NCBI GenBank assembly: GCA_964251665.1
Contig: CAXUKO010000010.1
Coordinates: forward strand, 193,962 to 257,961
Length of the DNA: 64,000 nucleotides
Origin: JBBQLG01 sp964251665
GTDB lineage: Bacteria; Bacteroidota; Bacteroidia; Cytophagales; Spirosomataceae
Direction of reading: 5' to 3'
The notes under the pieces are model-generated. The model saw nothing but the letters and a program-made list of their open reading frames with translations. It made no database searches and was not told where the DNA came from. The translations under genes were made by a program, and so were the position numbers. Of this stretch, positions 25,767 through 34,955 are shown in pieces (positions within the stretch are counted from its first letter, which is position 1; every line of letters begins with the position of its first letter).

Positions 25767-26810
25767 ATGATTAGGACAAAAGGCTATGCCGCGCAAACCA
25801 AGGATACTGAACTGGCCCCCTGGAATTTTGACCGGCGCGACGTTGGACCGCACGACGTTCAATTTGATATTACTCACTGTGGCGTTTGTCATTCCGACCT
25901 GCACCAGATCCGGGACGAGTGGGGCGGCAGCATTTTTCCGATGGTTCCGGGCCACGAGATTGTCGGTCGGGTTGTCGCCGTTGGCAGCGAAGTCAGCAAA
26001 TTCAAGGCGGGCGATCTGGCGGGTACCGGCTGCATGGTCGATTCGTGCCGGGTCTGTTCGTATTGCCAGGATGGTCTGGAGCAGTACTGCGCCAATGGTA
26101 ACACGCTCACCTACAACAGCCGGGAGCAGGACCACAAAACGCCTACCTACGGTGGCTACTCCAACACCATTGTCGTACACGAAGATTTCGTGCTGCACAT
26201 GCCCGAATCGCTCGACCTGGCGGCTGCGGCTCCGCTGCTCTGCGCGGGCATTACCACCTACTCACCCCTGCGGCACTGGAACGTGGGCGCGGGACACAAA
26301 CTGGCCGTTCTGGGTCTGGGTGGCCTGGGGCACATGGGCGTAAAATTCGGCGTGGCGTTGGGGGCTGAGGTGACGGTATTGAGCACGTCGCCTAAAAAAG
26401 AGGAAGATGCCAAAAAACTGGGAGCGCACAAATTTGTCGTTACGAGCGATCCGGCCCAACTGGCTTCCGTAACGGGGTATTTTGACTTCATTCTGGATAC
26501 GGTTTCGGCCGAGCACGACTACAATCAGTATCTGGCTCTGCTGAAAACCGACGGTGTCCACATCTGCGTCGGTGCTCCGCCAACGCCGTCCGCCCTGGTG
26601 GCCTTTAGTTTGATACCCGGCCGGAAAAGTATCGCCGGATCAACGATTGGCGGCATTGCCGAAACCCAGGGAATGCTCGATTTCTGCGCTGAGCACAACA
26701 TTGTCTCCGACATTGAGCTGATCGACATCAAGGACATCCAACCGTCTTACGACCGGATGCTGAAAGGCGATGTGCGGTACCGGTTTGTCATCGACATGGC
26801 GACGTTGTAG
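25767..26810 (+). CDS. Zinc-dependent NAD(P) alcohol dehydrogenase (YahK/CAD type)
   Basis: A 347-residue medium-chain dehydrogenase. The catalytic zinc site is visible as Cys in THCGVCHSDLHQ and His-Glu in PGHEIVGRVVAVGSEV. The structural zinc Cys cluster is DSCRVCSYCQDGLEQYC, and the Rossmann motif is LGLGGLGHMGVKFG. The pattern is that of cinnamyl-alcohol-dehydrogenase-like, aldehyde-reducing enzymes such as E. coli YahK. It would reduce a wide range of aldehydes with NADPH. It ends at a clean terminator and is not in an operon with the rifamycin transferase. Confidence 0.93.
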   Translation: MIRTKGYAAQTKDTELAPWNFDRRDVGPHDVQFDITHCGVCHSDLHQIRDEWGGSIFPMVPGHEIVGRVVAVGSEVSKFKAGDLAGTGCMVDSCRVCSYCQDGLEQYCANGNTLTYNSREQDHKTPTYGGYSNTIVVHEDFVLHMPESLDLAAAAPLLCAGITTYSPLRHWNVGAGHKLAVLGLGGLGHMGVKFGVALGAEVTVLSTSPKKEEDAKKLGAHKFVVTSDPAQLASVTGYFDFILDTVSAEHDYNQYLALLKTDGVHICVGAPPTPSALVAFSLIPGRKSIAGSTIGGIAETQGMLDFCAEHNIVSDIELIDIKDIQPSYDRMLKGDVRYRFVIDMATL

Positions 26811-26838
26811 TCAGGTAAATAAACAGTAAGCTTTATAA

Positions 26839-26879
26839 ATGCCGGTTCAGGGTGCCGTAAAAGTGCGCTGAACCGGCAT
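26839..26879. terminator. 12-bp perfect hairpin
   Basis: ATGCCGGTTCAG (26839-26850) pairs with CTGAACCGGCAT (26868-26879), 17-base loop. It follows the alcohol dehydrogenase stop and precedes the arr-like gene. No long T-tract follows on the plus strand. Confidence 0.65.
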
Positions 26880-26930
26880 CGTAACAGACACCTAAAAGCA
26901 CGAAAAGGTATTCATAAATACAGGACGACC

Positions 26931-27377
26931 ATGGAAACAAACAGTAGTGAAGACAAGTCCGTAGCGTCTGCTTATGACCTGAGTTCACAGCCGTTTTATC
27001 ATGGCACAAAGGCCAATCTGAAACCGGGCGACTTAATTGAACCCGGCTTTCATTCAAACTACGGTAAGCGAAAAAAGGCTTCCTGTGTCTATTTAACCGC
27101 CACCCTGGATGCGGCTACCTGGGGAGCTGAACTGGCTCTGGGCGAAGGACCCGGCCGGATTTATAGCGTTGAGCCAACAGGCCTCATTGAAGACGATCCC
27201 AATTTGACGGATAAGAAATACCCCGGCAATCCAACAAAGTCATACCGTTCCCGGCATCCGCTTCGGGTCACGGGTGAGGTCACCGATTGGCAGGGGCACT
27301 CCCCGGAACAACTCAGGGTCATGAAGGAGAACCTTGAACGACTGAAGCAGCTTGGTATTGAGGCCATCGAAGATTGA
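26931..27377 (+). CDS. arr: Arr-type rifamycin ADP-ribosyltransferase
   Basis: A 148-residue protein of the Arr family, which inactivates rifamycins by transferring ADP-ribose from NAD+ to the C23 hydroxyl. The family core is complete: QPFYHGTKANLKPGDLIEPGF (NAD-binding His), ASCVYLTATLDAATWGAELA (Tyr), GRIYSVEPTG, and EDDPNLTDKKYPGNPTKSYRS (acidic residue and final block). Length is near the usual 140 residues. Its neighbours are metabolic genes, not an integron or transposon, so it looks like a chromosomal resident gene. Resistance is a family-based inference and was not shown for this protein. Confidence 0.92.
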   Translation: METNSSEDKSVASAYDLSSQPFYHGTKANLKPGDLIEPGFHSNYGKRKKASCVYLTATLDAATWGAELALGEGPGRIYSVEPTGLIEDDPNLTDKKYPGNPTKSYRSRHPLRVTGEVTDWQGHSPEQLRVMKENLERLKQLGIEAIED

Positions 27378-27542
27378 GCAAAAAGGAAAGCAATTTGAGA
27401 GGCTAATGGCCTGAAACAAGGGGCTGACGGCTCCGTTTCGTTGCTTTTCAAACAATCCATGCTTCGACAAACTTGTATCAGTGCAGCCAGGCAACAGCCG
27501 ACCGCACCGGGTAAGGCCTATCATTTAGATCAGGAATACGCT

Positions 27543-28517
27543 ATGGAATACATTCGATTTGGGAATACCGGCATGATGGTTTCCCGCCTTTGTCTGGGTA
27601 CAATGACGTACGGTATCCCGACCGAGCGCTGGCCCTGGGCACTGAACGAAGAGCAAAGTCGTCCCTTCATCCAGAAAGCCCTTGACCTGGGTATCAATTT
27701 TTTCGATACCGCCGACGTCTATTCGGGTGGCATGAGCGAGGAAGTGGTGGGTCGGGCGCTGCGTGACTTTTCCCAGCGCGATGAGGTTGTTCTGGCAACA
27801 AAGGTGTACAACCCAATGGGGCCCGGACCGAACGACAGAGGCTTATCGCGCAAGCACATAATGAGTGCCATTGATGCCAGCCTAAGACGCCTGGGCACCG
27901 ATTACGTGGACCTGTACCAGATTCACCGCTGGGATAAGAACACACCCATTGACGAGACGATGGAAGCTCTGCACGATGTAGTAAAAGCGGGTAAAGCCCG
28001 TTACATTGGCGCTTCGTCCATGTATAGCTGGCAGTTCGCTAAGGCCCAGTACACCGCTGATCTGCACGGCTGGACCCGTTTTGTGTCGATGCAACCCCAC
28101 TACAATTTAGTGTATCGGGAGGAAGAGCGGGAAATGCTGCCCTTCTGTACCGACCAGAAAATTGCGGTCATTCCGTGGTCGCCCCTGGCCCGCGGCCTGC
28201 TGACTGGCGGACGGAGCAAAGAGCGAAACGAAACCGAACGGGCCCGCACCGACGCCTTCGGCAAGTCACTCTACAGCGAAGCCGACTTTGCCATCGCCGA
28301 CCGCGTTACGGAAATGGCGCAGCAGCGAGGCATACCGGGCGCGCAGGTGGCCCTGGCCTGGATGCTGAGCAAACCGGTCATTACCGCCCCCATTATCGGT
28401 GCCAGCAAACCGGGCCATATTGAGGACGCCGTTGGTGCCTTGTCGATCAAGCTGACCGACGACGAGATCCATCAGCTGGAGGAACTGTATCAGCCCCATC
28501 CGGTGCTGGGTATGTAA
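27543..28517 (+). CDS. Aldo/keto reductase (YajO/Tas-like group)
   Basis: A 324-residue AKR of the larger oxidoreductase group. The start MEYIRFGNTGMMVSRLCLGTMTYG at 27543 is the usual family opening; 34 more upstream in-frame codons are not protein-like. The tetrad is seen as Asp/Tyr in NFFDTADVYSGG, Lys in LATKVYNPMG, and His in LYQIHRWDKNTP, with IPWSPLARGLLTGG and the cofactor loop PIIGASKPGHIEDA. Substrate is unknown; the group reduces varied aldehydes and ketones with NADPH. A decayed AraC gene lies downstream, convergent with it. Confidence 0.9.
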   Translation: MEYIRFGNTGMMVSRLCLGTMTYGIPTERWPWALNEEQSRPFIQKALDLGINFFDTADVYSGGMSEEVVGRALRDFSQRDEVVLATKVYNPMGPGPNDRGLSRKHIMSAIDASLRRLGTDYVDLYQIHRWDKNTPIDETMEALHDVVKAGKARYIGASSMYSWQFAKAQYTADLHGWTRFVSMQPHYNLVYREEEREMLPFCTDQKIAVIPWSPLARGLLTGGRSKERNETERARTDAFGKSLYSEADFAIADRVTEMAQQRGIPGAQVALAWMLSKPVITAPIIGASKPGHIEDAVGALSIKLTDDEIHQLEELYQPHPVLGM

Positions 28518-28688
28518 CTGGGCTACAAACAAACATGTAGCCACATGGAGCAGACGGGAAAACAACTAACCGCACCGGAAAGACGCAACACCGGCACCGG
28601 CTGATTATTTCACGGCCTCGTCTGGGTACGCTCGTACCGGCCAACGGAGCTACGCGGGTGAAGTAGGGCCATTAAATAACGCAGCGCG

Positions 28689-29040
28689 TCAATTAAACAA
28701 CTGCCTGAATCCCAGGGGAGAAGAGTTGGTTTTTGTCTTGAATAACTTGCTGAACGACCGGGAATGTTCAAAGCCTAATCCGCAGGCAATTTCGCTGACC
28801 GTTAAATCGGCGGTGGATAGTTTTTCTTTTGCTTCTTCAATCAGTTTATCGGGTAGGTGCTGCCGGGTGGTTTGGCCGGTCAGGGTTTTCAGTAATCGGC
28901 TCAACTAATTGGGCGATACGTTTAACGACCCGGCAGTATACTGAACGGTCGGCACCCCCTTTTTTCAGCAACTCCTGGCTGTTCAGGCAGGCCGTATGAT
29001 CGTAATGGTATGCTGATGAACCGGTTACGATACCATTCAT
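28689..29040 (-). pseudogene. Decayed AraC-family regulator
   Basis: The minus strand encodes the DNA-binding half of an AraC regulator in pieces. From 28904 downward: SRLLKTLTGQTTRQHLPDKL, then LTVSEIACGLGFEHSRSFSKLFKTKTNSSP, a normal second helix-turn-helix. Just upstream the same frame reads VPTVQYTAGSLNVSPN and then TAG where a Tyr codon is expected, and about 17 codons further upstream one extra G in a GGGGG run shifts LNSQELLKK out of frame. No N-terminal domain is recognizable. The gene has at least two inactivating changes and is not functional. Confidence 0.85.
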
Positions 29041-29398
29041 GCTGTTTGTGTTTGCTGCACAAAGGTTCGCAGCTACCCGGAACCGGATGTAGTCGAAACA
29101 GGAATCTGTAACGACGCCGGGGCGTCATCCACCATCGTTCCGGTAGAATGGCGTCTCGGCTGCTGCTGAATGAGGTGTCCGTTTTCAAACTGGAATTGTC
29201 CGTTTTTGGACAGTTAAGCCAGTAAGAAGAGTCAATAACCGGCTGTAGGGCCTGATTTAAGCACGTTTATTGGCTGGCACTGGATTTGTTCGAGCAAACG
29301 ACGGGCTTTTTGTCTCAATCAGCAATGCGCGTTTCGACGTAGGTTTTCAGGCCCCTTTGGGTAGCGCTGCCGCGCAATTACTTTTTATCAACCGGATC
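29041..29398. other. Non-coding stretch before the permease gene
   Basis: No complete gene is seen. The region may contain more of the decayed regulator's 5' part on the minus strand, and upstream in-frame codons of the permease frame (from 29270) that carry no homology-like features. No clear promoter was found. Confidence 0.4.
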
Positions 29399-31849
29399 AT
29401 GATTGGAAGCTACATCAAAACATCAGCTCGCAACCTGATGCGCAACAAGCTGTTCTCGGCCATCAATATCCTCGGCCTTGCCATCAGTATGTCCGTTGGC
29501 TTACTGCTGATCGCGTTTCTGCTTGACCTGCGTTCGTACGACCGGTTCCACAAAAATGGGGAGCGGATTTATCGCATCACCAGCGTACTGACAGAAAATC
29601 GTGGCCAACCCGCAATCGGCGACAAGTTTGCCACCACCTCCATAAAGACCGGAAAGCTTATCCGGCAGCAAGTAGCCGGCGATGACCGGTACGCTGGCGC
29701 AGAAGTGGCTATTCTGCGCAACGACTTTTTGCAGGACGCGAAAGTTGGTTCCACTATTCTCCCGATCAAGGGCTTCTGGGCGGACCCGGCGCTATTCAGG
29801 GTCTTCACCTTTCCGATGCTGGAAGGCAATCCCGAAACGGCCCTACGCGATCCGTACTCAATCGTTCTCACGGAGACGGCCGCGAAAAAGCTGTTCGGCC
29901 ACCAGTCTGCGCTCGGCAAGGCAATCCGGTTCGACACACTCGATTACCAGATAACCGGTGTCATGAAAGACGTTCCCTTCTTTTCGCACATCAATTTCGA
30001 AGCCCTGGTATCGCTGTCGACGGCCGGGCAGCTCAACCGGGCCGATAAGAACTTCGAAAAATGGACAAACATATCGTCGAACTTTGTGTACCTCCTGCTG
30101 CCGGAAACGGTCGATATAGCGTCAATTCAGGCGCAGCTCGATGCCATTGCAGGGGAGGAAAACCGCGCCGAAGAGAACACGACGATCCAACTCGAACTTT
30201 TGCCTTTATACAAGATTGTGGTCGGAGAAAATCTCCGTCGCTCCGAGGGCGGCCCTGGCACTGTGGGGCCTCACATGCCGCCGGTTGTGCTTTGGATACT
30301 CGGCGGGCTTGCACTCGTGGTGATCCTGTCGGCATGTTTCAACTACACCAATCTGTCGATGGCCCGGGCCATGCGCCGTTTCAAGGAAGTAGGTCTTCGC
30401 AAAGCAATCGGTGCCGGAAAGAGTCAGGTATGGCAACAGTTCCTGGTGGAGGCCATCATGATTTCTCTGGCAGCGCTCTTTCTGTCCTACTTCCTTTTTC
30501 TCGCATTGCGACCGCAACTGATAAATCTGGCTCCGGAAATGCAGCGCACGGTGAAACTTGATCTTACTCCGGTTATGGTTATAGCCTTTGTCGGCTTTTC
30601 GATTACCGTAGGGGTTATAGCCGGCATCATGCCCGCCCTGTTCTTTTCGAAGGTCAGTGCCATCAATGCGCTCAAAAATGTATCCACGGTAAACGTAGTC
30701 AAACACGGAACGCTACGACGCGCCCTGGTGGTGATTCAGTATACGCTCACCCTGATCTTTATTACAGCAACCGCCATCGGCTATGTGCAGTATAAAAACA
30801 TACTGGCATTCGACCTGGGGTTCCGCACGGAAAACATCCTGAATATCAACATGCAGGGCAATAAGCCCGATTTGCTTGTGAAGGAACTGAGTGAAATGCC
30901 GGAAGTAACTGCCCTGTCGCGGTCGTTGATAATCACCAGCGTTGGGAACGCCTGGGGTGGCTATATGACATATACTGACTCGCGCGATTCTGCGCTGATC
31001 CTGACTAACCATGTCGACGAAAACTATTTACGCCTGCATGACTACAAGCTTATTGCCGGGGAAAATTTCAGGACACGACCCACTACAGCCGAAGCCGTCA
31101 GCGAGGTGATCGTTAACGAGCAGGTCCTGAAACGATTTAACATTGGGAACAACGACCCCCGGAAAGCAATCGGGCAGGAGATCACATTCAGTAATTTTAC
31201 TGTACGCGGCCGCAGGATGACCATTGTTGGCGTCATGAAAGACTTTCACTATGGCAAGGTCGACAACCTCATCGAGCCGGTAGCCTTCATGCCCTGGACA
31301 CCCGGAGACCGGGCCGTCATCAATGCCAAAATTCAAAGTGCTGACCTGTCGGCAACCAGAGCTAAGATCGAATCCGCCTGGAAGAAAATGGATCGTGTGC
31401 ATCCATTTCAGGCTGAATTTTACGACGAAGCCATAGAAGGGGCCTACAGCGAATTTTCCGCCATCATCAAGATCATTGGCTTCCTGTCTTTCCTCGCCAT
31501 TTCGATTGCATCGATGGGGTTATTCGGCATGGTGGCGTATACCACCGAAACCAGGCTGAAGGAGATCAGCATCCGCAAAGTGATGGGCGCAAGTCCGGTG
31601 AGTCTCATCTACTTATTGAGCCGCAGTTTTCTCCTGCTGCTGTCGGTATCGGCACTCATCGCGCTGCCCGTAACGTATCTTTTCTTTGAAACCGTTGTGC
31701 TCACCCATTTTCCGTATCATACACCCATTCAGGTCACCGAACTGCTGGTCGGCTTGCTAGCGGTATGGCTGATCGCCTTCATCCTGATCGGATCGCAGAC
31801 GATGAAGGCGGTGCGGAGTAATCCGGTGGAAGTTTTGAAGAGCGAATAG
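29399..31849 (+). CDS. FtsX/MacB-type ABC transporter permease
   Basis: An 816-residue membrane protein starting at MIGSYIKTSARNLMRNKLFSAINILGLAISMSVGLLLI, the standard opening of the large Bacteroidota ABC permeases. Four main helices bracket two FtsX domains and two periplasmic MacB-PCD domains: TM1 near residue 30, a central block with FKEVGLRKAIGAGKSQVWQQF at about 325-345, and the C-terminal block with TRLKEISIRKVMGASPVSL at about 720. No ATP-binding gene is next to it, so it uses an ATPase encoded elsewhere. Such permeases act in mechanotransmission or peptide/antimicrobial efflux rather than bulk transport. It is transcribed alone and ends at a hairpin. Confidence 0.9.
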   Translation: MIGSYIKTSARNLMRNKLFSAINILGLAISMSVGLLLIAFLLDLRSYDRFHKNGERIYRITSVLTENRGQPAIGDKFATTSIKTGKLIRQQVAGDDRYAGAEVAILRNDFLQDAKVGSTILPIKGFWADPALFRVFTFPMLEGNPETALRDPYSIVLTETAAKKLFGHQSALGKAIRFDTLDYQITGVMKDVPFFSHINFEALVSLSTAGQLNRADKNFEKWTNISSNFVYLLLPETVDIASIQAQLDAIAGEENRAEENTTIQLELLPLYKIVVGENLRRSEGGPGTVGPHMPPVVLWILGGLALVVILSACFNYTNLSMARAMRRFKEVGLRKAIGAGKSQVWQQFLVEAIMISLAALFLSYFLFLALRPQLINLAPEMQRTVKLDLTPVMVIAFVGFSITVGVIAGIMPALFFSKVSAINALKNVSTVNVVKHGTLRRALVVIQYTLTLIFITATAIGYVQYKNILAFDLGFRTENILNINMQGNKPDLLVKELSEMPEVTALSRSLIITSVGNAWGGYMTYTDSRDSALILTNHVDENYLRLHDYKLIAGENFRTRPTTAEAVSEVIVNEQVLKRFNIGNNDPRKAIGQEITFSNFTVRGRRMTIVGVMKDFHYGKVDNLIEPVAFMPWTPGDRAVINAKIQSADLSATRAKIESAWKKMDRVHPFQAEFYDEAIEGAYSEFSAIIKIIGFLSFLAISIASMGLFGMVAYTTETRLKEISIRKVMGASPVSLIYLLSRSFLLLLSVSALIALPVTYLFFETVVLTHFPYHTPIQVTELLVGLLAVWLIAFILIGSQTMKAVRSNPVEVLKSE

Positions 31850-31939
31850 GCGCTTTTCTTCCCAAAGAAGTCAGTTTGACAGGTTTGAAACAATCGGTTG
31901 GTTAAGCCAGAAACGCCGTTTTTACGGATTATAGGCTAA

Positions 31940-32014
31940 TTTTTCAGCCTACCGGCCGGTCTGCTGCCCACCGAGTTTTAGGAGGGATAACGGACCAGCC
32001 GGTAGGCTGAAAAA
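31940..32014. terminator. 22-bp hairpin between convergent genes
   Basis: Arms 31940-31961 and 31993-32014 (core TTTTTCAGCCTACCGGC) are complementary with a single mismatch and a 31-base loop. The outer ends give T5 and A5 tracts for the permease and carboxylesterase transcripts. Confidence 0.75.
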
Positions 32015-32042
32015 CGACGAAGTAAGCTGATTCTTTCGCCCG

Positions 32043-33701
32043 CTATGCCAGCGTTTTCCGGGCTTCGCGGTCGGGGTCGTTAACCAGCGCCGGGGCGTCA
32101 TCCAGCACCATCGTTTCGCCGTTCTGGCTGGTGTATGGTTTCCAGGCCGGTAAACCGCCCCCGTTCGGATTACCCGTTTTAACGAAACTCAGAAACGATT
32201 TTGCCATCTTGTCCGACAACGCCCGGGGCCGTTTGCCGCCACCCGTATGGGTCAGCATCAGATCGGTGTTGTAGAACCAGAAACAAATGTCGTCGCAGTG
32301 GAACGCCCGCATCCGGCCATCGAACAGGGGCGGCTGCCAGCCAAACCAGGCCACATACACGGGGGCTTTCTGCTGTGAGACCTTCGCATCGGCGGTGGCA
32401 ATGGCGGCTTTCCGGTTCGACATGACCAGCGCCCAAATCTCAATGGGACGTGCTTTCGGAAAATTCCGGGCATACGCATCGACGATCTCACCGGTCTTGT
32501 CGCCAAAACGCGGTTTGACTTTTTCTTTTACTTCGGCCAGCGTAATATTCTCCAGCGCAGCGTCGGTCCGGCTGGGGCTTTGCTCATGAAACGTCGAACA
32601 GAGCAGCAGGGGAATGTCGGCCGAGAAATGATTGGGATCGCGGAAGAAAGCTCCGTCGTTCAGCGTTATGCCGTCGGCTACCGGGGCATAGCCACCCCGC
32701 TGTATACCAAGCCGTTTGGCTTCGTCGGCCATTTTGTCGACGGCCCGGTTGGCAATGTCGATGTACTCGCGCCAGGGAATCTGCTGGAGTTTGTCGACTT
32801 CGCCGGGCTTCAGGCCAGCCTCTTCCATAACTTTCAGCCCTAATTTTTCGGCGTATTCCCTGTTGGTTCCGGAAAGCGAACTGCCGCTCAGTGCCACTGC
32901 CTTATGAAACAACCCCTTGGCCGATGGCATATTCATCAGCGTGGTTACCTTAGCTCCTCCGCCCGATTGCCCGATGATGGTCACGTTGTTGGGGTCTCCG
33001 CCAAAGTTGGCTATGTTGTTTTTGACCCACTGGAGGGCCGCTACCATATCCAGATTTCCTACATTGCCCGATGCCGCATGGCCACCGGCAGCTTTCAGGT
33101 GGGTATAGCCCAGTGCGCCGAGCCGGTGATTAAGCGAACAGAAAACGATATTACCCAGCCGGGACAGGTTTTCGCCATGATAGCCGTCCTGCTCAATCCC
33201 GTTTCCATTCACGAACCCGCCCCCGTGCAGCCAGACGATGACGGGACGTTTTTGGGTATCCAGAGCGGGCGTCCACACATTCAGTTTTAAGCAATCTTCC
33301 GACACATCATCATAATTCCAGTGGTCCACGAAGGAAGCATACGGATTGGCGTACCGCTTGTCCATGATTTGGGGTGCCGAGTTTCCCCACCAGAGGGCGG
33401 GCCGGATATCGGTCCACGGGCTGGGTTTTTGCGGGGGCATGAACCGATTCTTTCCCGATGTATCGGCTCCGTAGGGGATGCCCATAAACTGATGAATGCC
33501 CCGCAGGATAAAGCCCCTGACTTTGCCGTATTCCGTGTTGGCGATGGCGATGTTGTCGCCCACAAACAGAACTTGCTCGTCGCCGGCTGGCTTTGCCGTT
33601 TTGGGCGGCAGCAAAGCAGCAGCGGTGGATTCGTGCGATGCGCCCAGAGTGGCTGCGCCAACGCCCAGCGATTGTAAGAAATTACGTCTTGACGGTTTCA
33701 T
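32043..33701 (-). CDS. Type-B carboxylesterase, Tat-exported
   Basis: A 552-residue esterase of the cholinesterase/carboxylesterase family. The start at 33701 begins MKPSRRNFLQSLGVGAATLGA, a twin-arginine signal; a further 54 in-frame codons precede it without sense. Landmarks: GKVRGFILRGIHQFMGIPYGAD, SEDCLKLNVWTP, the oxyanion VIVWLHGGGFVNG, the nucleophile Ser246 in IIGQSGGGAKV (Gln in place of the usual Glu of GESAGG), and GNPNGGGLPAW near the end. It hydrolyses carboxylic esters outside the cytoplasm. A remnant of a second, related esterase gene lies at 36136-36250. Confidence 0.9.
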   Translation of the reverse strand: MKPSRRNFLQSLGVGAATLGASHESTAAALLPPKTAKPAGDEQVLFVGDNIAIANTEYGKVRGFILRGIHQFMGIPYGADTSGKNRFMPPQKPSPWTDIRPALWWGNSAPQIMDKRYANPYASFVDHWNYDDVSEDCLKLNVWTPALDTQKRPVIVWLHGGGFVNGNGIEQDGYHGENLSRLGNIVFCSLNHRLGALGYTHLKAAGGHAASGNVGNLDMVAALQWVKNNIANFGGDPNNVTIIGQSGGGAKVTTLMNMPSAKGLFHKAVALSGSSLSGTNREYAEKLGLKVMEEAGLKPGEVDKLQQIPWREYIDIANRAVDKMADEAKRLGIQRGGYAPVADGITLNDGAFFRDPNHFSADIPLLLCSTFHEQSPSRTDAALENITLAEVKEKVKPRFGDKTGEIVDAYARNFPKARPIEIWALVMSNRKAAIATADAKVSQQKAPVYVAWFGWQPPLFDGRMRAFHCDDICFWFYNTDLMLTHTGGGKRPRALSDKMAKSFLSFVKTGNPNGGGLPAWKPYTSQNGETMVLDDAPALVNDPDREARKTLA

Positions 33702-34088
33702 TGTCGACCAGTAGTTAAAGGGTAAAGAAGAGTAAACGCCTGCTGCTGACGGGAGAATCTCAATGAGTAAGCTTACGTTTAAAGGGAAGGGCGGCCCGTT
33801 TTTACTACTCCTGTCTAATGGAGTTTTTTTACCGAATTGATCAGGCCAGCGCCCATTCATCAATCCGGTATTAATTGGTGCTGATAGGGGACCGCTGCTT
33901 CAGTGCTGCTAACCGGTAGCGTATATACTCAGACATAGCAACGGCCAGCCGTAAACCTGTCTTCGCCAGAGTTTTGAACCGGGACGTCCTGCGTTTCGAC
34001 AATTAATCCCGATACACGCTTGAACGGCTGCATGGCAACTTTCCGTCATGCGTACAGCCAATACAACCCAAATGCCCTATCTTTCAAC
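33702..34088. other. Divergent intergenic region
   Basis: This stretch separates the carboxylesterase and the AraC regulator, which are transcribed away from each other, so it must hold both promoters. No perfect TAnnTTTG element was found. In-frame codons before the AraC start extend up to 34020 but are not convincing. Confidence 0.4.
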
Positions 34089-34907
34089 ATGCACTATCAG
34101 GAAGTTGAACCACCTGAAGAACTACGGGATACCATACAGAGCTTTTGGTACACCAGTATAGACTTCAGCGAACTACCATTGGGTTTTGAGGTAGTACCGG
34201 ATGGCTACGCCGAACTGATTTTTCACTTCGGAAGCCCCTGCAGCGTTTCTCGTCATGGAAGCTTACAGCTATTGCCTTCACCGTTTTTAATGGGACTGCT
34301 CAATCAGCCGGTTCTTCTACACGCAGAAAACCGGATAGACGTCATTGGTATCAAGTGCTTTCCCTGGACCGTGTTCGATTTGCTCGGACTCCCATCCGGT
34401 CGGGACGGTGTGCGCGTAGTTGAGCATCCTGTCGCTCAGCTTCAATCCACGTTAGCAAAGTGGATTCAGGCTGGCCGGATTGATGAAGCGCTGACCGAAG
34501 TAGAACAGTATTTTCTGAATGCCCGGTCGCGGATTGCTACTGACCGTATGCTGTTTAAAGCGGGCGTTGCCATGCGAGAGGCCAATGGCACCATGCCGGT
34601 AAGCCAGGTAGCGGCAGCGGCTCATGCGACGGTGCGCACGCTGGAAAGGCGATTCAAGCAGTCGTCCGGCTATTCTGTTAAAGACGTGTCGGGGCTGATG
34701 CGCTTTGAGCAGGCACGCAACCACTTATGGCTTTATCCAGATGCCAGCCTTGCCGGTTTAGCGCATGAACTGGGCTATACCGACCAGGCCCACCTAAGCC
34801 GGGACTTCAAGCGGTACAGCGGCACTACCCCAGCAGCTTTTGCGCGCAAAGCAAAGAAAGGGCACCAGGCCATCCCCAACGATTTTGTCGCATTTGTACA
34901 AGCGTGA
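34089..34907 (+). CDS. AraC-family transcriptional regulator
   Basis: A 272-residue regulator starting at MHYQEVEPPEELRDTIQSFWY; in-frame starts at 34020 and 34032 are possible. The N-terminal domain (about 1-140) has the pattern of the DUF6597-like sensor: FEVVPDGYAELIFHFG and PVLLHAENRIDVIGIKCFPWT. The C-terminal DNA-binding domain has both helix-turn-helix units: VSQVAAAAHATVRTLERRFKQSSGYSVKDV and SLAGLAHELGYTDQAHLSRDFKRYSGTTPAAF. It ends 48 bases before the Tet(X)-like gene on the same strand, so it may control and be co-transcribed with it. Ligand unknown. Confidence 0.9.
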   Translation: MHYQEVEPPEELRDTIQSFWYTSIDFSELPLGFEVVPDGYAELIFHFGSPCSVSRHGSLQLLPSPFLMGLLNQPVLLHAENRIDVIGIKCFPWTVFDLLGLPSGRDGVRVVEHPVAQLQSTLAKWIQAGRIDEALTEVEQYFLNARSRIATDRMLFKAGVAMREANGTMPVSQVAAAAHATVRTLERRFKQSSGYSVKDVSGLMRFEQARNHLWLYPDASLAGLAHELGYTDQAHLSRDFKRYSGTTPAAFARKAKKGHQAIPNDFVAFVQA

Positions 34908-34924
34908 CCCAATCGCTTTCCGGA

Positions 34925-34954
34925 ATTTTGCCTTGTCATTAAACAAGGCAAAAT
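34925..34954 (+). promoter_or_regulatory. Hairpin abutting the Tet(X)-like start codon
   Basis: ATTTTGCCTTGT (34925-34936) and ACAAGGCAAAAT (34943-34954) form a perfect 12-bp stem with loop CATTAA. It ends one base before the ATG at 34956, so the stem would cover the whole ribosome-binding region. It could be a translational control hairpin, a regulator operator, or a terminator of the AraC gene. Confidence 0.6.
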
Positions 34955-34955
34955 C

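Noticed and set aside
28521..28542. GGCTACA...TGTAGCC short inverted repeat after the aldo/keto reductase gene
   Set aside because: Only 7 bp with an 8-base loop and no T-tract, too weak to call a terminator.
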